DNA of 64,000 nt from assembly GCA_008711295.1 (NCBI GenBank), contig VUYV01000295.1, positions 890,813-954,812 on the forward strand, written 5' to 3'. Shown here piece by piece: positions 37,532-48,819 of this stretch. Position numbers and translations under genes: made by a program. This DNA is from Anarhynchus alexandrinus (taxonomy: Eukaryota > Chordata > Aves > Charadriiformes > Charadriidae). The notes beneath the pieces were generated by a model, which did not search any database, was not told the origin of the DNA, and was given only the letters and a program-made list of their open reading frames with translations. The number at the start of each line of letters is the position of its first letter. Within the stretch, counting starts at the first letter, position 1.

Positions 37532-39230
37532 GTAACCTCCGCTCTCTACTGTTTTACATGAATCCTTCTCCTTCCTATCTATTGTGTAGTCAGCCAGTAA
37601 AGGTGCATTTTCTGATGTAGAAAGCTAACCTCTTTTTTTTCCTGAAAAATGGAGTTAATAGAAAATAGCTGTCTGCACTGAAGGGTCTCCGAGTGTTCCT
37701 GCAAGCTCCCTCCTGCGTTCCCTCATGAAAGATAATCCTTGCCTATTCCCCGGTGCTCGGGGTGCAGCGACTGAAGCTGCTGTGCCAAAATGAAGGTGTT
37801 TGCTCAGTTTTGCCCATCTGTCACATCGAGGCGGCGTGATGCAGGCTGCCTGAAAATACCTCTAGTCCTGTGTAGTCACAGAAGGTTCAAACCGCAAATA
37901 TTGGGGTTACACGTGCCAACCTGATTTTTCAGCCAGTCCTCTATTTAATGTCCCCTTTGATAAAGGCCTGAATAATTTCGCAACCAGAATTCACGTCAAG
38001 CGTAAGCATTACTATCAAACATTTATTTCATTGCCTATCCAGTATCTAATACGCCAATTTGATGCGCAAATAAGTTGTTAGCGCTATTTCTGTATTTGGG
38101 ACTTGAGATGCAGTTACTGTGAACCCAGAAAGAAGATGCCAGTAGTCTGGCCCGTTGAACAGTAGCTGTTTTGGCCATGGTTCTGCCATGCTTCTTGCTT
38201 ATTTTAAGCAGCATCTTACGAAGTCAGTTGTCCTGTTGTCTATCCGGAAAGATAACGTCCATCGTGGAAAAAAATGGAGGAATCTATCCCTATTTATATA
38301 TTGCCGGGAAGCCTATTTTTGGAAGAACTAAGAATGTGTGCTGTTGCATTCTTGTAGGTATATCTGTAAATAAGAAGGTCAACAGCGCAACCTATTTTGG
38401 TTTGATTAAAAAACAAAATAAAATGCTTTGTCAGTGCACAAAAGAGGAACAGTAATGCTTCCAGGCATGAAAGGAAGAGAACAATCTCCAAGGAATTTTC
38501 CAATTCCCTGTTACATCGAACATCTCACGAGCCATGCCTGTAGGCGTTTCCTTCAGAGAGGTGCTAACGTAGTGATTGTAGTGGTGTACTTGAAAATTGA
38601 GAGAACTAATTTGATATTGTTCCTTTTTGTACTTTCAACAGTGACACTGATAATGCTATCAGTCATACAAGTCAGAGAGTGCTTTTTCAGTAGCTATCGG
38701 TTGCATAATGCTATCAAATATCTTTATCACTAGTCAAATTGGTGTTTAATTTGCTCTCTTCCTGCTAGATTTTGATTTTTACCTTAGGAAGAAAATCAAT
38801 ATGTTCTTAATAGTTTTAAAAGGTGACTTGAGCTCCTGGTTGTGTTTTAAAATGTTTTCTAATAGGTAATTATCAAAGAGGAAATCGTTACTGCGGTTAG
38901 TGCTGCTTACTTATCTACCGGGGAATTAGAGAGAGGACTTTTGCGACGTAACTTATTTACAGCCCTTACGTTTTAAAGGACGTAAAACACTGTAGCGGTT
39001 TAGTATGTAATTAAAAGCCTTCTATGGTACTCACTGCATAGCACTGTGCATAGCTTGGTTTCTGCAGTCACTGGCATTTTGTGTGCATGTTCTAGATACC
39101 CATATTTCTCCAGAACTGTCCTGTACCGCTGGGTTTTATCCACTTTACGTTTCATGAAACGTTAAATGCCAGAGTCGTTCAACAACAAGGTCAATGTAAA
39201 GTAATGGTTCTTTGTGTGGTTATGTTTCAG
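37532..39230 (+). other. SLC7A11: SLC7A11 intron 10
   Basis: Intron of 1.7 kb with gtaacc and ttcag ends. No repeat or coding element recognised. Confidence 0.9.
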
Positions 39231-39408
39231 GTGCCTCTATTTATTCCAGCGTTGTTTTCCTTCACCTGCCTCTTCATGGTTGCACTGTCACTTTACTCTG
39301 ATCCAGTGAATACAGGGATTGGATTTGCAATAACCCTGACTGGAGTTCCTGCCTACTACCTCTTTATTGTCTGGGACAAGAAGCCAAAGTGGTTCAGAAA
39401 GCTCCTAG
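39231..39408 (+). CDS. SLC7A11: SLC7A11 coding exon 11 (TM11-TM12)
   Basis: Acceptor atgtttcag, donor gtaagt, 178 bases, starting in phase 0 and leaving one base (G) for the next exon. It reads [20 protein letters not shown] and later [19 protein letters not shown], ending [12 protein letters not shown]. It corresponds to human 423-481: TM11, TM12 and the start of the C-terminal cytoplasmic tail. Retaining the following intron would add a short unrelated tail and stop at 39441-39443. Its phase-1 end is compatible both with the terminal exon at 45105 and with the exon-like segment at 55016. Confidence 0.97.
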
Positions 39409-41604
39409 GTAAGTCCTGGTGGGACTCCTCTCCTTCGTGCTGATTCCGGGAATCTCTCAGGGCTCCCCGTGTTGTGAAATCCCTCCGATCGATCCTCTCG
39501 GCTGCTCTGAGCTGGGGATGACAATGCAAGTTTCTTTTCGGCGCATGCTATAGCATTGCTCTGCCAGTTACAATCAATGTCGGCTAACTAACGAGGTATG
39601 TTTACAGCAAGCCTATATTCTTCAGCTAGCGATTGACTTTAAATGAGTGGACACCTCTCCCCTTGCCCCCTTCTCCCCTCCCTCCCCTACAAACATCTGA
39701 TTCCTTTTAAATCGCCCATCTCCCTTCCCTTGCCGTTGGCCTACGCTAAGTATTTCTCTCCCAGGAGAATTGGTTTGGAAAATTAAACATCACAGTCGTG
39801 ATGACAGGATGGGCTCAGTGCTCCCTGCTGAGACCACACGTCTGTGGTGTATTTGGAATGGGACAGGATCCGTTGGGCTTGGTATGGGGATACTGTCCTT
39901 AGCGGTGGCTCCCAACAAAACAACAGCAAAATACACCGTGCTTGACACACCTCTGGGGAAATTGTGTCTGTGCTTCATGAAAAATGACTTCCGAGAAACT
40001 TGGCTCTAGTATTTCACATGTAAATACACTGAGAATAATTTCTATACAATTTCTGAAAGTTTTTGAAAGCATTTCTGGAAGTTCTGATATGTTGGAGAAG
40101 GATTATCTGGAGCGTTTCAATTAGAAAGAAGTCAGTATCATTTACTACAGCTCCCCCATTCTTCTCTTTTTTGTCACTCAGCGTGATAGGTTTCCAAAAC
40201 GGAGGTAATTTTCAAAACATGAAACAATAATATAAGCAAAATACTTGAGGAATTATGGTTAATTTATTAAACAAAACTGAAAGAAAATCTCTTCTGCTGC
40301 AAAAGAAAAACCCAACCCATGAAAGTTTTCAACTAAAAATAGTTTATTTGTATAGGTGCTGAATCAAAAATACATATTGTCTTCTGTGCCTCGGTCGTAA
40401 GGGATGATTTAAGATGAGTTGCTCACAATAAAAGAATTGGGTTTTTATATGTATGTTATTATACTATAAACTTTTATATGTATTTTCTCTATATAAATAC
40501 TGGTTATATAGTTATAGCATATCTGTTGTAGGAGCTATGTTTTTCCCTCTTAATTCGTGCTGGAAAGTCCATAGACAATAGGGCAGAAAGAATTTACAGA
40601 AAAAGATGTTAGTTTAAGGCTAGCACACTGCGTTCTTCTTAATTTTATCTCCATAAAGTTATAAATTACTTGCAATGTCCTGGGAATGGGTAGAAAGCTC
40701 CAGTGCAAATAAAAACAGTTGTATGTGAAAGGACATTCTCTTAAATAGTTGGGGTTTTGTCTGTTAATAATTTCTCAGCCTTGACATTTAGGGACTAGGA
40801 AATTTTCCCTTATCAAACCCAGGAGATTTTTGGCATTTTCTGTGAAGTCTCTGAGGTTTTGGAATACAGTTACTTGAATCTCTGGCCACAGGATGCCAGT
40901 GTTGAACTACATTACTTGAGCGAGAGGAAAAAATATTCTCTTTAAGGTAGACTGGGTAGATGCGAAGCTTTTCCTGCCAGCTGTGACAATGAAGGCGAAT
41001 CTTCTAGCTTTTCAGATAACACAAAGTTCTCCTCCCAGAAGGAAGGCCCAGTGCCTGTGTAATCCCTACGGATGGCCACGGTGTACTGGCTCGGAGGGGA
41101 CAGCAGTGGACACCAGTCCGTGGGTGAAACAGCTTGTTCGCTTTGTAATTATTATTCCCAAAATAACAACAGTAATAACGTAAAACTGATGCTGATAGTT
41201 TTGGGGTGGAGCAGAGTTGGGATTTACTTGTTAAATAAAAAGTTTGTTATTTTTTTTCCCTCAGAAGCAGCAATAAACCTTCTGTGTGGAGTCATTAAAC
41301 TGGCATTACTTTGTGAGCATTAAGGGAGCTCCGCTGTAGAGCCTGAGAGCATTTTTCAGAGGCATTGAATGAGGATAAATTCACTTAAGGTACCTCTGTG
41401 AGATATAGAGAAGTCGTTGGGCAGCCGCAAGCTTGACGTTCTAACCTTGAAACAATATGCGTTAGGTGTACATAGGCGTGAAAGAGCAATTCCAGACACG
41501 AGGCAAATGGACAACAGGAAAAAAACGTGATTGTCATTTAAGAGGCAGACTTTTGCCACATTAGCTGGGTAACTTCCTTTGAGAAGATAACTGATTTTTT
41601 TAGA

Positions 41605-41671
41605 CAAAGGAGAACGTGATGGATCCAATCTACTTAGACTTCAACAAAGCTTTTCGTGTCGTACCACAGGG
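41605..41671 (+). mobile_element. Remnant of a LINE reverse-transcriptase domain
   Basis: In one plus frame the sequence reads E-N-V-M-D-P-I-Y-L-D-F-N-K-A-F-R-V-V-P-Q, closely resembling the conserved I-Y-L-D-F-x-K-A-F-D-x-V-P block of CR1-type reverse transcriptases. The lead-up and follow-on are unrecognisable. It lies about 430 bases upstream of the CR1 fragment at 42107 in the same orientation, so both may come from one internally decayed or deleted insertion. Confidence 0.6.
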
Positions 41672-42106
41672 GTGGTCAGGGCATGTTGGTCTGAACATGG
41701 CACCGTGCTTACAAGACCGTTCCCAGGCTGCTTCACCTGCGCAGTTCAGCGCATGAACAGAGTGGTGTGGGGTCTCTTCGACCATTTGCCACCAAGTCAC
41801 CTTGTTGGGGAGCTTGACTTGTTCAGCGCCCCAGATGTGCTTCGGAGGTGAGAGATGAGTGCTGCTCATAAACCCTATGTGGAACGAGTGCTGTTTAAGT
41901 AAAGGACAGCACTGGTGCAAAACCACATGGGGACAGACCAGCCCCACGTGAGATTAGACTGGATATTCAGAACCGGTTTTGTAAGGATCAGAGGAGAGGG
42001 ATGTTGAACATCCAGAATGAGAAGTGGGATAAAAGACCCAGCCTGAGATAACGAAAGGGGTTTCAAGCTGGTTACAGTAGCAGAGCCCTGGAATGGATTA
42101 CCCAAG

Positions 42107-42688
42107 AAATAGTGTGGCCAGCAGGACTAGGGAAGAGATCGTCCCCCTGTACTCGGCCCTGGTGAGGGCACACCTGGAAGACTGCATTCAGTTTTGGGCC
42201 ACTCACTATAAGAAAGGCACTGAGGTGCTGGAGTGTGTCCAGAGAAGGGCAACGAAGCTGGTGAAGGCTCTAGAGCACAAGTCTTATGGGGAGCAGCTGA
42301 GGGAACTGGGGTTGTTTAGCCCAAAGAAAAGGAGGCTGAGGGGAGACCTTATCACTCCCTACAACTACCTGAAAGGAGGGTGTAGTGAGGTGGGGTCAGT
42401 CTCTTCTTCCAAGTAACAAGTGATAAGACAAGAAGAAATGGCCTCGAATTGCACCAGGGGAGATTTAGATTGGATATTAGGAAAAATTTCTTCACTGAAA
42501 GTGTTATCAGACATTGGAACAGGCTGCCCAGGGAAGTGGTTGAGTCACCATCCCTGGAGGTATTTAAAAGCCATGTAGATGTGGTGCTGAGGAACATGGT
42601 TTAGTGGTAACCTGGCAGTGCTAGATTAGTGGTTGGACTCGATGATCTTAAAGGTCTCTTCCAACCAAAAAGATTCTATGATTCTATG
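42107..42688 (+). mobile_element. CR1 LINE fragment, plus strand
   Basis: Covers the ORF2 C-terminus and 3' [21 protein letters not shown], then [14 protein letters not shown], with a frameshift near 42415, and it ends agattctatgattctatgaa. The 3' half differs from the copies at 7613 and 12105 and resembles the minus-strand copy at 3637, implying a different CR1 subfamily. Confidence 0.93.
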
Positions 42689-44664
42689 AAATCCTCTCCA
42701 AGGCTGAATGTCTTTGCTCTGTACATTTTGACTGTCCTTAATGGCATTTACATTGCCCATTCTCCTTACCAAATTGCTGTGTTGAACAAAAGGTAACTTC
42801 ACGGTTTGTGGGGTTAATAGGGTCTGGGTGGTATTTTGCCACGAGAATGACATTTTATTCTCTCCTCTTCCAAAGAAATTTTGCTGTAGCACCAGAAGTG
42901 CTGGGACAAATCATTTTCAGCTGGTACAGGCTTCGTTTGACCTCCGCTTTCTTGCTTTTTGTAGAACTAATGTGAAAATGAAAAAAGTCAAGCCTAGCAA
43001 ATCCTACGAAGCAGATCAGCGTGTAAAAGCATGTGGCACCAACACCAGAACACTTCCATTTGGGCTTCCTCAGTTGAAAACCCAGCCTTAGACTCATATT
43101 TAAAACATCTGTTCCTTTACAGTGGATGGAATTGAGAGGAGCTTAAAAGTTGAATCCTGCTTTCTTCATAGCCTGAGCCCATGCTGGAAAAGAGATCTGT
43201 TTATACAACAAAATGTCTCTTTCAGGGTTATTTACAAACACCAGAGGATGACACTTGCTCACTCAGGACACAGTGTTATAAGCCCAGTTGGCTTCTCTTT
43301 GTTGAGTTTGTGATGTTGGGATCCGCAGGAAATCATCTCAGCATTTTGCTGTCGCAGATTTCATGTCCAGTCTTTACATACGCAGTAAATTACTGCTTTC
43401 TTTCCTCACCCAAGCTTTATGTGGTGCTTATACAGATATGAGGTCTAAGTTTTTTATAAAGGTTGTCCCCTGAGACCTATTTACAGAGAATTCTCCTCTT
43501 GAAAGGGAAAACTAGAGTTCCAAGTGTGTGTGCGGGGAAGTTGTCTTTACTGTCGCGATGCGTTAAGTTGTCTTCTTACAAAGTTGAAGGTAGTCCTGTA
43601 ACTCCGGGTACCGTTCCGAGGAGGCAACATAGAGATACTGACTGGAGACAGATTGGAACATTTTTTGGGGGGAAAATATCTCTTACACTGTCTTATCCTG
43701 AGTATATTGCAACCAAAATAAACAAGCAAGTACCCCAGCCCCCCCAACTTATCTGATTGCTCCTCCATGGCTTCATCCCAGCACAGAGCAAAACCACCCC
43801 GTGGAAATGGAAGAGTGGCAGCCACCTCCCGCCCCAGCGAGGGCAAGGGCTCGCTGCGGGTGGCTCTGTCCACTTTGTCGAACAGCGTATTAAAATCACA
43901 GCCAGCTCCCGAGATGCCCAGGCTTTCCCTCTGCCGCCGTGCCCTTTTCCATGAGCTGTTACACCGTAGCTCAGCTTGACAGAAAGTCTGCTTTATTTCT
44001 TCTTCCTTTGCTCGGCCTCCAACCTGGAAAGGGAGGGACGGCAGGGGTGAAGTCCTGCTGGTTTCCTGCTGCTGGCTTTCCTCCTGCCCTTCACCCCGGC
44101 CGTGCTCAGCCCAGCTCTGAAGTCTCCGCTGCGGGGAGGGGAGGGAGACGGGAGGAAAACGCAGTCCCTGTTGACTCTCAACCTCTCTGACCCCATCAGT
44201 TTATAGTCTGAGGGCAACCTGGTTTTGCGCTGAACTGGTGACCTCCAGAGAGAAGAGCAAAAGCTGGTGGAGTCTGCCTCAGACGGGAGAGCAGGAAAGT
44301 AGTTTCAGTTGATATCTTCTGTGAGTTGCAGTGTTTTACCCTCCTCGCTTTACACTGCTGTAAATGCCGACACGCCGTGCTAGACAAGGAAAATCAGAAC
44401 TTTCTCTTACAACGGCTCCTGCTTGTTTAAAATGGGTTACTAAAAACAAAAGTGACAAGCGAAATGAGTGGCAAGAGAATGAGAATGCTCTTTTACTGTC
44501 CTATATGTAAATTAACTGTGCCATTTATGAATCCGTACCGTAAAAAGAAAACCACCACAAACACCAGAAGGAAATAAGCGTCCAGAGAGACAAAAAGACA
44601 GCACGAAGTTGCTTTGGATGTGTGACATTCTTAGGCCTGTGAAGCTTTGTAATCATTGTTTCCT

Positions 44665-44724
44665 TTTATTTTAATTTGTTTGTTTGTTTGGGGTTTTTTT
44701 GGGTTTGTTTTTTTTTTTTTCTCA
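44665..44724. repeat. T-rich tract with TTTG units
   Basis: ttatttt, then tttgtttgtttgtttggggt and a long T run before ctcag. Although it looks like an acceptor (tttttctcag), no coding exon follows it. Confidence 0.75.
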
Positions 44725-45104
44725 GGCAGATCTTGGCACAGCTGAATTAGCTTGGTTGAACTCTTTCAGACTTTTATTTCAACATTGCAACTTCATTAAA
44801 ACTGGGCAGTTGTGCAGAGTAGTCGTGCTTTAAGATAGCCTTTAAATGCATGTAGATCTTTATTGAACAAGTGCATACCTTCATACCCTTCCATTATTAT
44901 TGTATATGTATAGCCTTGAGTCAGAGGTAAAGAAAACATAGTTTAAAAAAAAAGATTGAGACATTTAAATGATATATGCACCTGATATATATGACTGCTG
45001 CGATCTGTGTGTGCAAGTGGGCTGTAGAGCAGCTAAGATAATTTTCCTGGCTGCTTCTGGTGACCTCACCAAAATTGCCCATGTGTGTGCTTTTGTCTTT
45101 GCAG

Positions 45105-45172
45105 ACAGGGTAACTGTAACGTTACAAATCCTCTTGGAAGTCGTCCCATCAGAGGAAGACCAGAAATCATGA
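45105..45172 (+). CDS. SLC7A11: SLC7A11 last coding exon (cytoplasmic C-terminus)
   Basis: Acceptor gtctttgcag, 68 coding bases to TGA at 45170-45172. Joined to the G left by exon 11 it reads D-R-V-T-V-T-L-Q-I-L-L-E-V-V-P-S-E-E-D, then Q-K-S and stop. Human xCT has T-L-Q-I-I-L-E-V-V-P-E-E-D at the same place, so the core is conserved and the last residues differ, with about two more residues here. The match is short but the phase, acceptor and conserved L-Q-I-x-L-E-V-V-P core make it secure. The 3' UTR follows directly. Confidence 0.94.
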
Positions 45173-46112
45173 TCTTCACGTACAGCTTTTGGCTTGGTGT
45201 TTCATTTCAACCTGAGGAAGAGGGTAGGGAGATTTCGCCTCCTACCTAACGTCCTGCAAACTGGAGGAAGAAGTCACAGCTGAGATGGATACCGAGCAAG
45301 TCAGTTGCCAGAACTGTATTTGATGATGTTGCGAAGCTTTTTTTTAACGTGGTTGGTTTATATGTAGAAAGCCAGAACCTGTGCTATGAGGGAACTCATC
45401 TCTTCACTATTTCTTTTGTTACAGTGTCATATTTTAACAAACTGTAGGTTCGTCAAACTAGGGGTTTGGTTGCATTTTCACTGAAAATAAGTTTAAGCAA
45501 TGTGTAAGTAATAGTCAGGTGTACTGTGAAGAATGTATCCTGCTTGCTGTCCCCGAAGAACCCAACTCTCACCAGAGAAAGGGTGAGATAAAGCTGCTGA
45601 GTTTCACTTACTAACGTTCTTCCCGTCACTCCATTTGGCAGCCCAATTTGACTTCTTTTGGCTCGCTGGGAGCACCAGCACAGCGACGCAGAAGCACAAT
45701 GCATTTTCCACACCTTTGTGGTGGCAAGTTCAAGGTTTCTTCAGTCCAGAGTTGTTATACTATAGCTGATATAAACATCTTCCAAGAATTAGTATTTCTG
45801 CCAGTGGGGCAGGCAGATTTTAGCCTGGGAGCAGTAATTTCATACACTTTAAAGTTTCTACCAGTCTGGAAATGATTACTGTTTTTACCAATGTTTCTTC
45901 GTGTACATATGTATAGGAAATACAGCGACTGAGTAACCGCCTTCAAATGAGTCAAAACGTTTGAATGTGACCTCAGTTGCTGTGTGGATATTTTCTATCT
46001 GGAAGCACGTGGACCTGCAGTTCTCAGGCAACCCTGATTTTAAAGTTTTATATCATTGTCGGTGGGCAGAAATGAATAATAGTCACTGGTGGGAATACTG
46101 TATAGACATGGC

Positions 46113-46118
46113 AATAAA
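46113..46118 (+). promoter_or_regulatory. Candidate polyadenylation signal, first after the stop
   Basis: This canonical AATAAA lies about 940 bases after the SLC7A11 stop codon and is the first canonical hexamer I see there. It is followed closely by a short T-rich stretch (46126-46132). Use is not shown by sequence alone. Confidence 0.4.
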
Positions 46119-47513
46119 TGCAATACTTTTTTATGAATAAGGTATAAAGCAAGCTGCAACAGATTTGTTGATTTGAGTAGGATATGCGCCTAATCTGTGG
46201 GCTTTTCATTCAAGCACGTGCCAATTAACCGGGCTGTGAAACCCCAAGGAACAGGTGCTCTGCCAATGTCGTCTTTCTGGTTTTATCTCAGCAGAAACAG
46301 AGAAAGGCCATAAAAACTGGTAAAACCGAATTAAATTCATCTTCAGAATGATGTTTGAGCTGAGATTTGGCTCAAATATGAGCTGAAGTTTTGCCCTTTT
46401 TATTAAGGAAGTTGTAGATAAAGAAATTTTTTAATGCTTGGAAATCCAGTTTTATATCGTTAGTGGAAGACTACTCAACCTTACGATTAAGGTTTGTTAT
46501 CAGTCTGTTAAGAATATAATGCTTAAATATCGAATGCACTACTTTTTGAGCTGTTTGCTATCAGCAAGTCATGTGTTTCATGAAAACTTTTATGGAACTA
46601 AGCAACATTGAACTTCCTAAATTGGGAGAAAAGCACAACTAGTAGCCAGACCACTACAGTAAAGGGAGACTGTGTATTGTATATTTGTTGTATATATCCA
46701 GAGTATCTACCCTTTTAAGGGTGTACAGTAAAATGGCTTAAATTTATACATGTTTTTCTTTCTTGTATTTCTACGGTGGAATTTCATAGAAATGGGGAAA
46801 TGGGGGTAACTGATTATGTAAAGAGCAGTAATTTAAGACAGAAAACATTTTGCAAACATTTTTTTCTTTAAATGTTTTCTGTTTACAGTAACAAAGTGTT
46901 ATTTGAAACTCTTTTAGGCAAACATTTTGAGGGAGATTTTTATGTTGACAGTGCATGTGTTTAATTAGTACTTACATTTGGGTCAGAATTCTGCCTTTGA
47001 GGCCATCTCCTGCCGTCCTGGTTCACCCAGATTTTGACCTGTGTCATCGTGGAGCATCTTCAGAGTACACAAACTGCATTTTCACTCTGATAAAAATAAA
47101 CTGCCTGACGCCCTCCAGGAGCACACCTAACACACTGCTCCGCTAATGGATGCTGAGTGCATGGGATCCCACCAGAGCTACTCCAAAGCTACTCCATTGA
47201 CAGTGTGGATGCCAGGTTTTCAGCGCCAGCTCTTTCTTTCCACGAATTCACTCCTGCTGTGCCACATCCCTCAAAAGTTTAAATGGTAGGCGGTGTTAAC
47301 CTGTAGAAATAAATGGGCTCTGTGAATATAACTGAATGTTGCTTTGTTTTTCCATCGTGGACTTTAAAGTTTAGAAGAGTTTCTGAAGCCTGATTCAATG
47401 ACCACATTTTACTTCATGTTTATTTCATGTAAGAGGTTAATTTGTCCCCAGGGAAATCCTATGACTCATTGTGATGTTGTATATTTAAGGAAGAAAAAAA
47501 AATGTACCTGCAA

Positions 47514-47519
47514 AATAAA
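47514..47519 (+). promoter_or_regulatory. Candidate distal polyadenylation signal
   Basis: AATAAA is followed within about 10 bases by a run of Ts (47525-47535). It is the last of a cluster with hexamers at 47095-47100 and 47308-47313. It is a candidate distal 3' end for SLC7A11. Confidence 0.35.
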
Positions 47520-48429
47520 AAACTATTTTTTTTTTAAAATGCACAGGGATTCTAATTTCAGGTTGAGTTTCTTTAGCACTTAGAATCACAATACAATACA
47601 ATGTAATTGGGTTTCCACTGTATTTTAAAAGTCAGTATTGAGGATTTTAATTACACCTGGAAGTGATGCGTATCCTTACAAATGGAGGAAAAGCAGGTTA
47701 CAAAATTTTTTTAAAAGCATTGAGTTAATTTTTGAGACTTTTTTTAAAGTATTGTCTTTAATCACAAAGGAAATTCTTCTAGAATAGAGGATAAACCTTA
47801 CATATAATTTTTCTTAGTAGGGCCTGTGGTAGTCAGACCAATAAGACTGCTTCTGTGAGAATTTTGGTGACCCTTAATTATTTTCTTTTTTTTTGTCCTT
47901 GCATATTGCACCTTTTTATCAACTGGAATCTGTCAAAACTTTTTGTTCTTTTTGTCTAGGTGGGTGCTGCTGGTTTTTTTTGACCTTATTGCTTTTCTGG
48001 GTTATAGGCAGAAGTGTCACCAAAGGCAACAGAAACGAGCATTTTATGTGAGTAGCAAATACTGACAAGGTTCAGTACAACCCCTCTAAGAGAAACAGTT
48101 CAGCGTCTGAAGCCTCCAAAGATGCTGACCTATCTTTGCACCTCCTGATCTGGGCTGCTGTGTGGCCTAAGGCATAATTTTATCAGAGGGGGAATGTTTT
48201 GATTTCTGAAGCCTGCGCAGCGTGGCCCACCTTTCCTCTGGTGCTACATGCTGCCGGTCTATCCCTGCCGTCCCCTCCCAGCCCAGGAGTCTGACGTGGC
48301 TTTCGAGGGGCTGTCGGATGGGAGCCAGAGGGTCCTCTCTTCCTTCAGCAAACACGTTCCTTGTCTGGACCAATGCTTTTCACGATTCATTTCTGCTACT
48401 CCAGATAATCTCCTTTATACACAGGAGTC

Positions 48430-48819
48430 GCAGAACCACAGAATGGTCAGGGCTGGAAAGGACCTCTGGAGATCATCTAGTCCAACCCCCCCGCCAAAGC
48501 AGGGTCACCTACAGCAGGTTGCACAGGACGGCGTCCAAGGGGGTTTCGAATGTCTCCAGAGAAGGAGACTCCACTACTTCTCTGGGCAGCCTGTGCCAGT
48601 GCTCTGCCACCCTCAAAGGAAAGAAGTTCCTCCTCATGTTTAGATGGAACTTCCTATGTTCAAGCTTGTGCCCGTTACCTCTTGTCCTATCACTGGGCAC
48701 CACTGAAAAAAGACTGTTCCCATCCCCCTGGCACCCTCCCCTTAAGGATTTATAAGCATTGATAAGATTCCCCCTCAGTCTTCTCTTCTCCAGACTAAAA
48801 AGACCTGATTCCCTCACCC
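48430..48819 (-). mobile_element. CR1 LINE fragment, minus strand
   Basis: Starts with the reverse of the 3' UTR (cagaaccacagaatggtcag, ggacctctggagatcatcta) and runs back into ORF2. The minus frame 48509-48817 reads [20 protein letters not shown] and ends A-V-L-C-N-L-L. It is the same subfamily as the plus copy at 12105, in opposite orientation. The 177-codon plus ORF over it is antisense. Confidence 0.94.

Larger units (their letters stand above)
39409..45104 (+). other. SLC7A11: SLC7A11 intron 11
   Basis: Intron of 5.7 kb before the last coding exon. It holds a reverse-transcriptase remnant at about 41605-41671, a CR1 fragment at 42107, a GC- and CpG-richer patch at about 43790-44180, and a T/TTTG-rich tract at 44665-44724. 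Confidence 0.88.
45173..47519 (+). other. SLC7A11: Probable SLC7A11 3' UTR (end uncertain)
   Basis: Sequence after the TGA is AT-rich with no sustained coding frame. Candidate polyadenylation hexamers AATAAA are at 46113-46118, 47095-47100, 47308-47313 and 47514-47519. I cannot say which is used, and the end given is simply the last of this cluster. A long 3' UTR would agree with the human gene, whose 3' UTR runs to several kilobases. Confidence 0.45.

Noticed and set aside
44700..44726. Strong acceptor-like tttttttttttctcag in intron 11
   Set aside because: The following sequence is not coding in any SLC7A11 phase and exon 11 joins perfectly to 45105.
48222..48755. 177-codon plus-strand ORF after SLC7A11
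   Set aside because: Most of it is the antisense of a minus-strand CR1 copy; the first part has no recognisable similarity.
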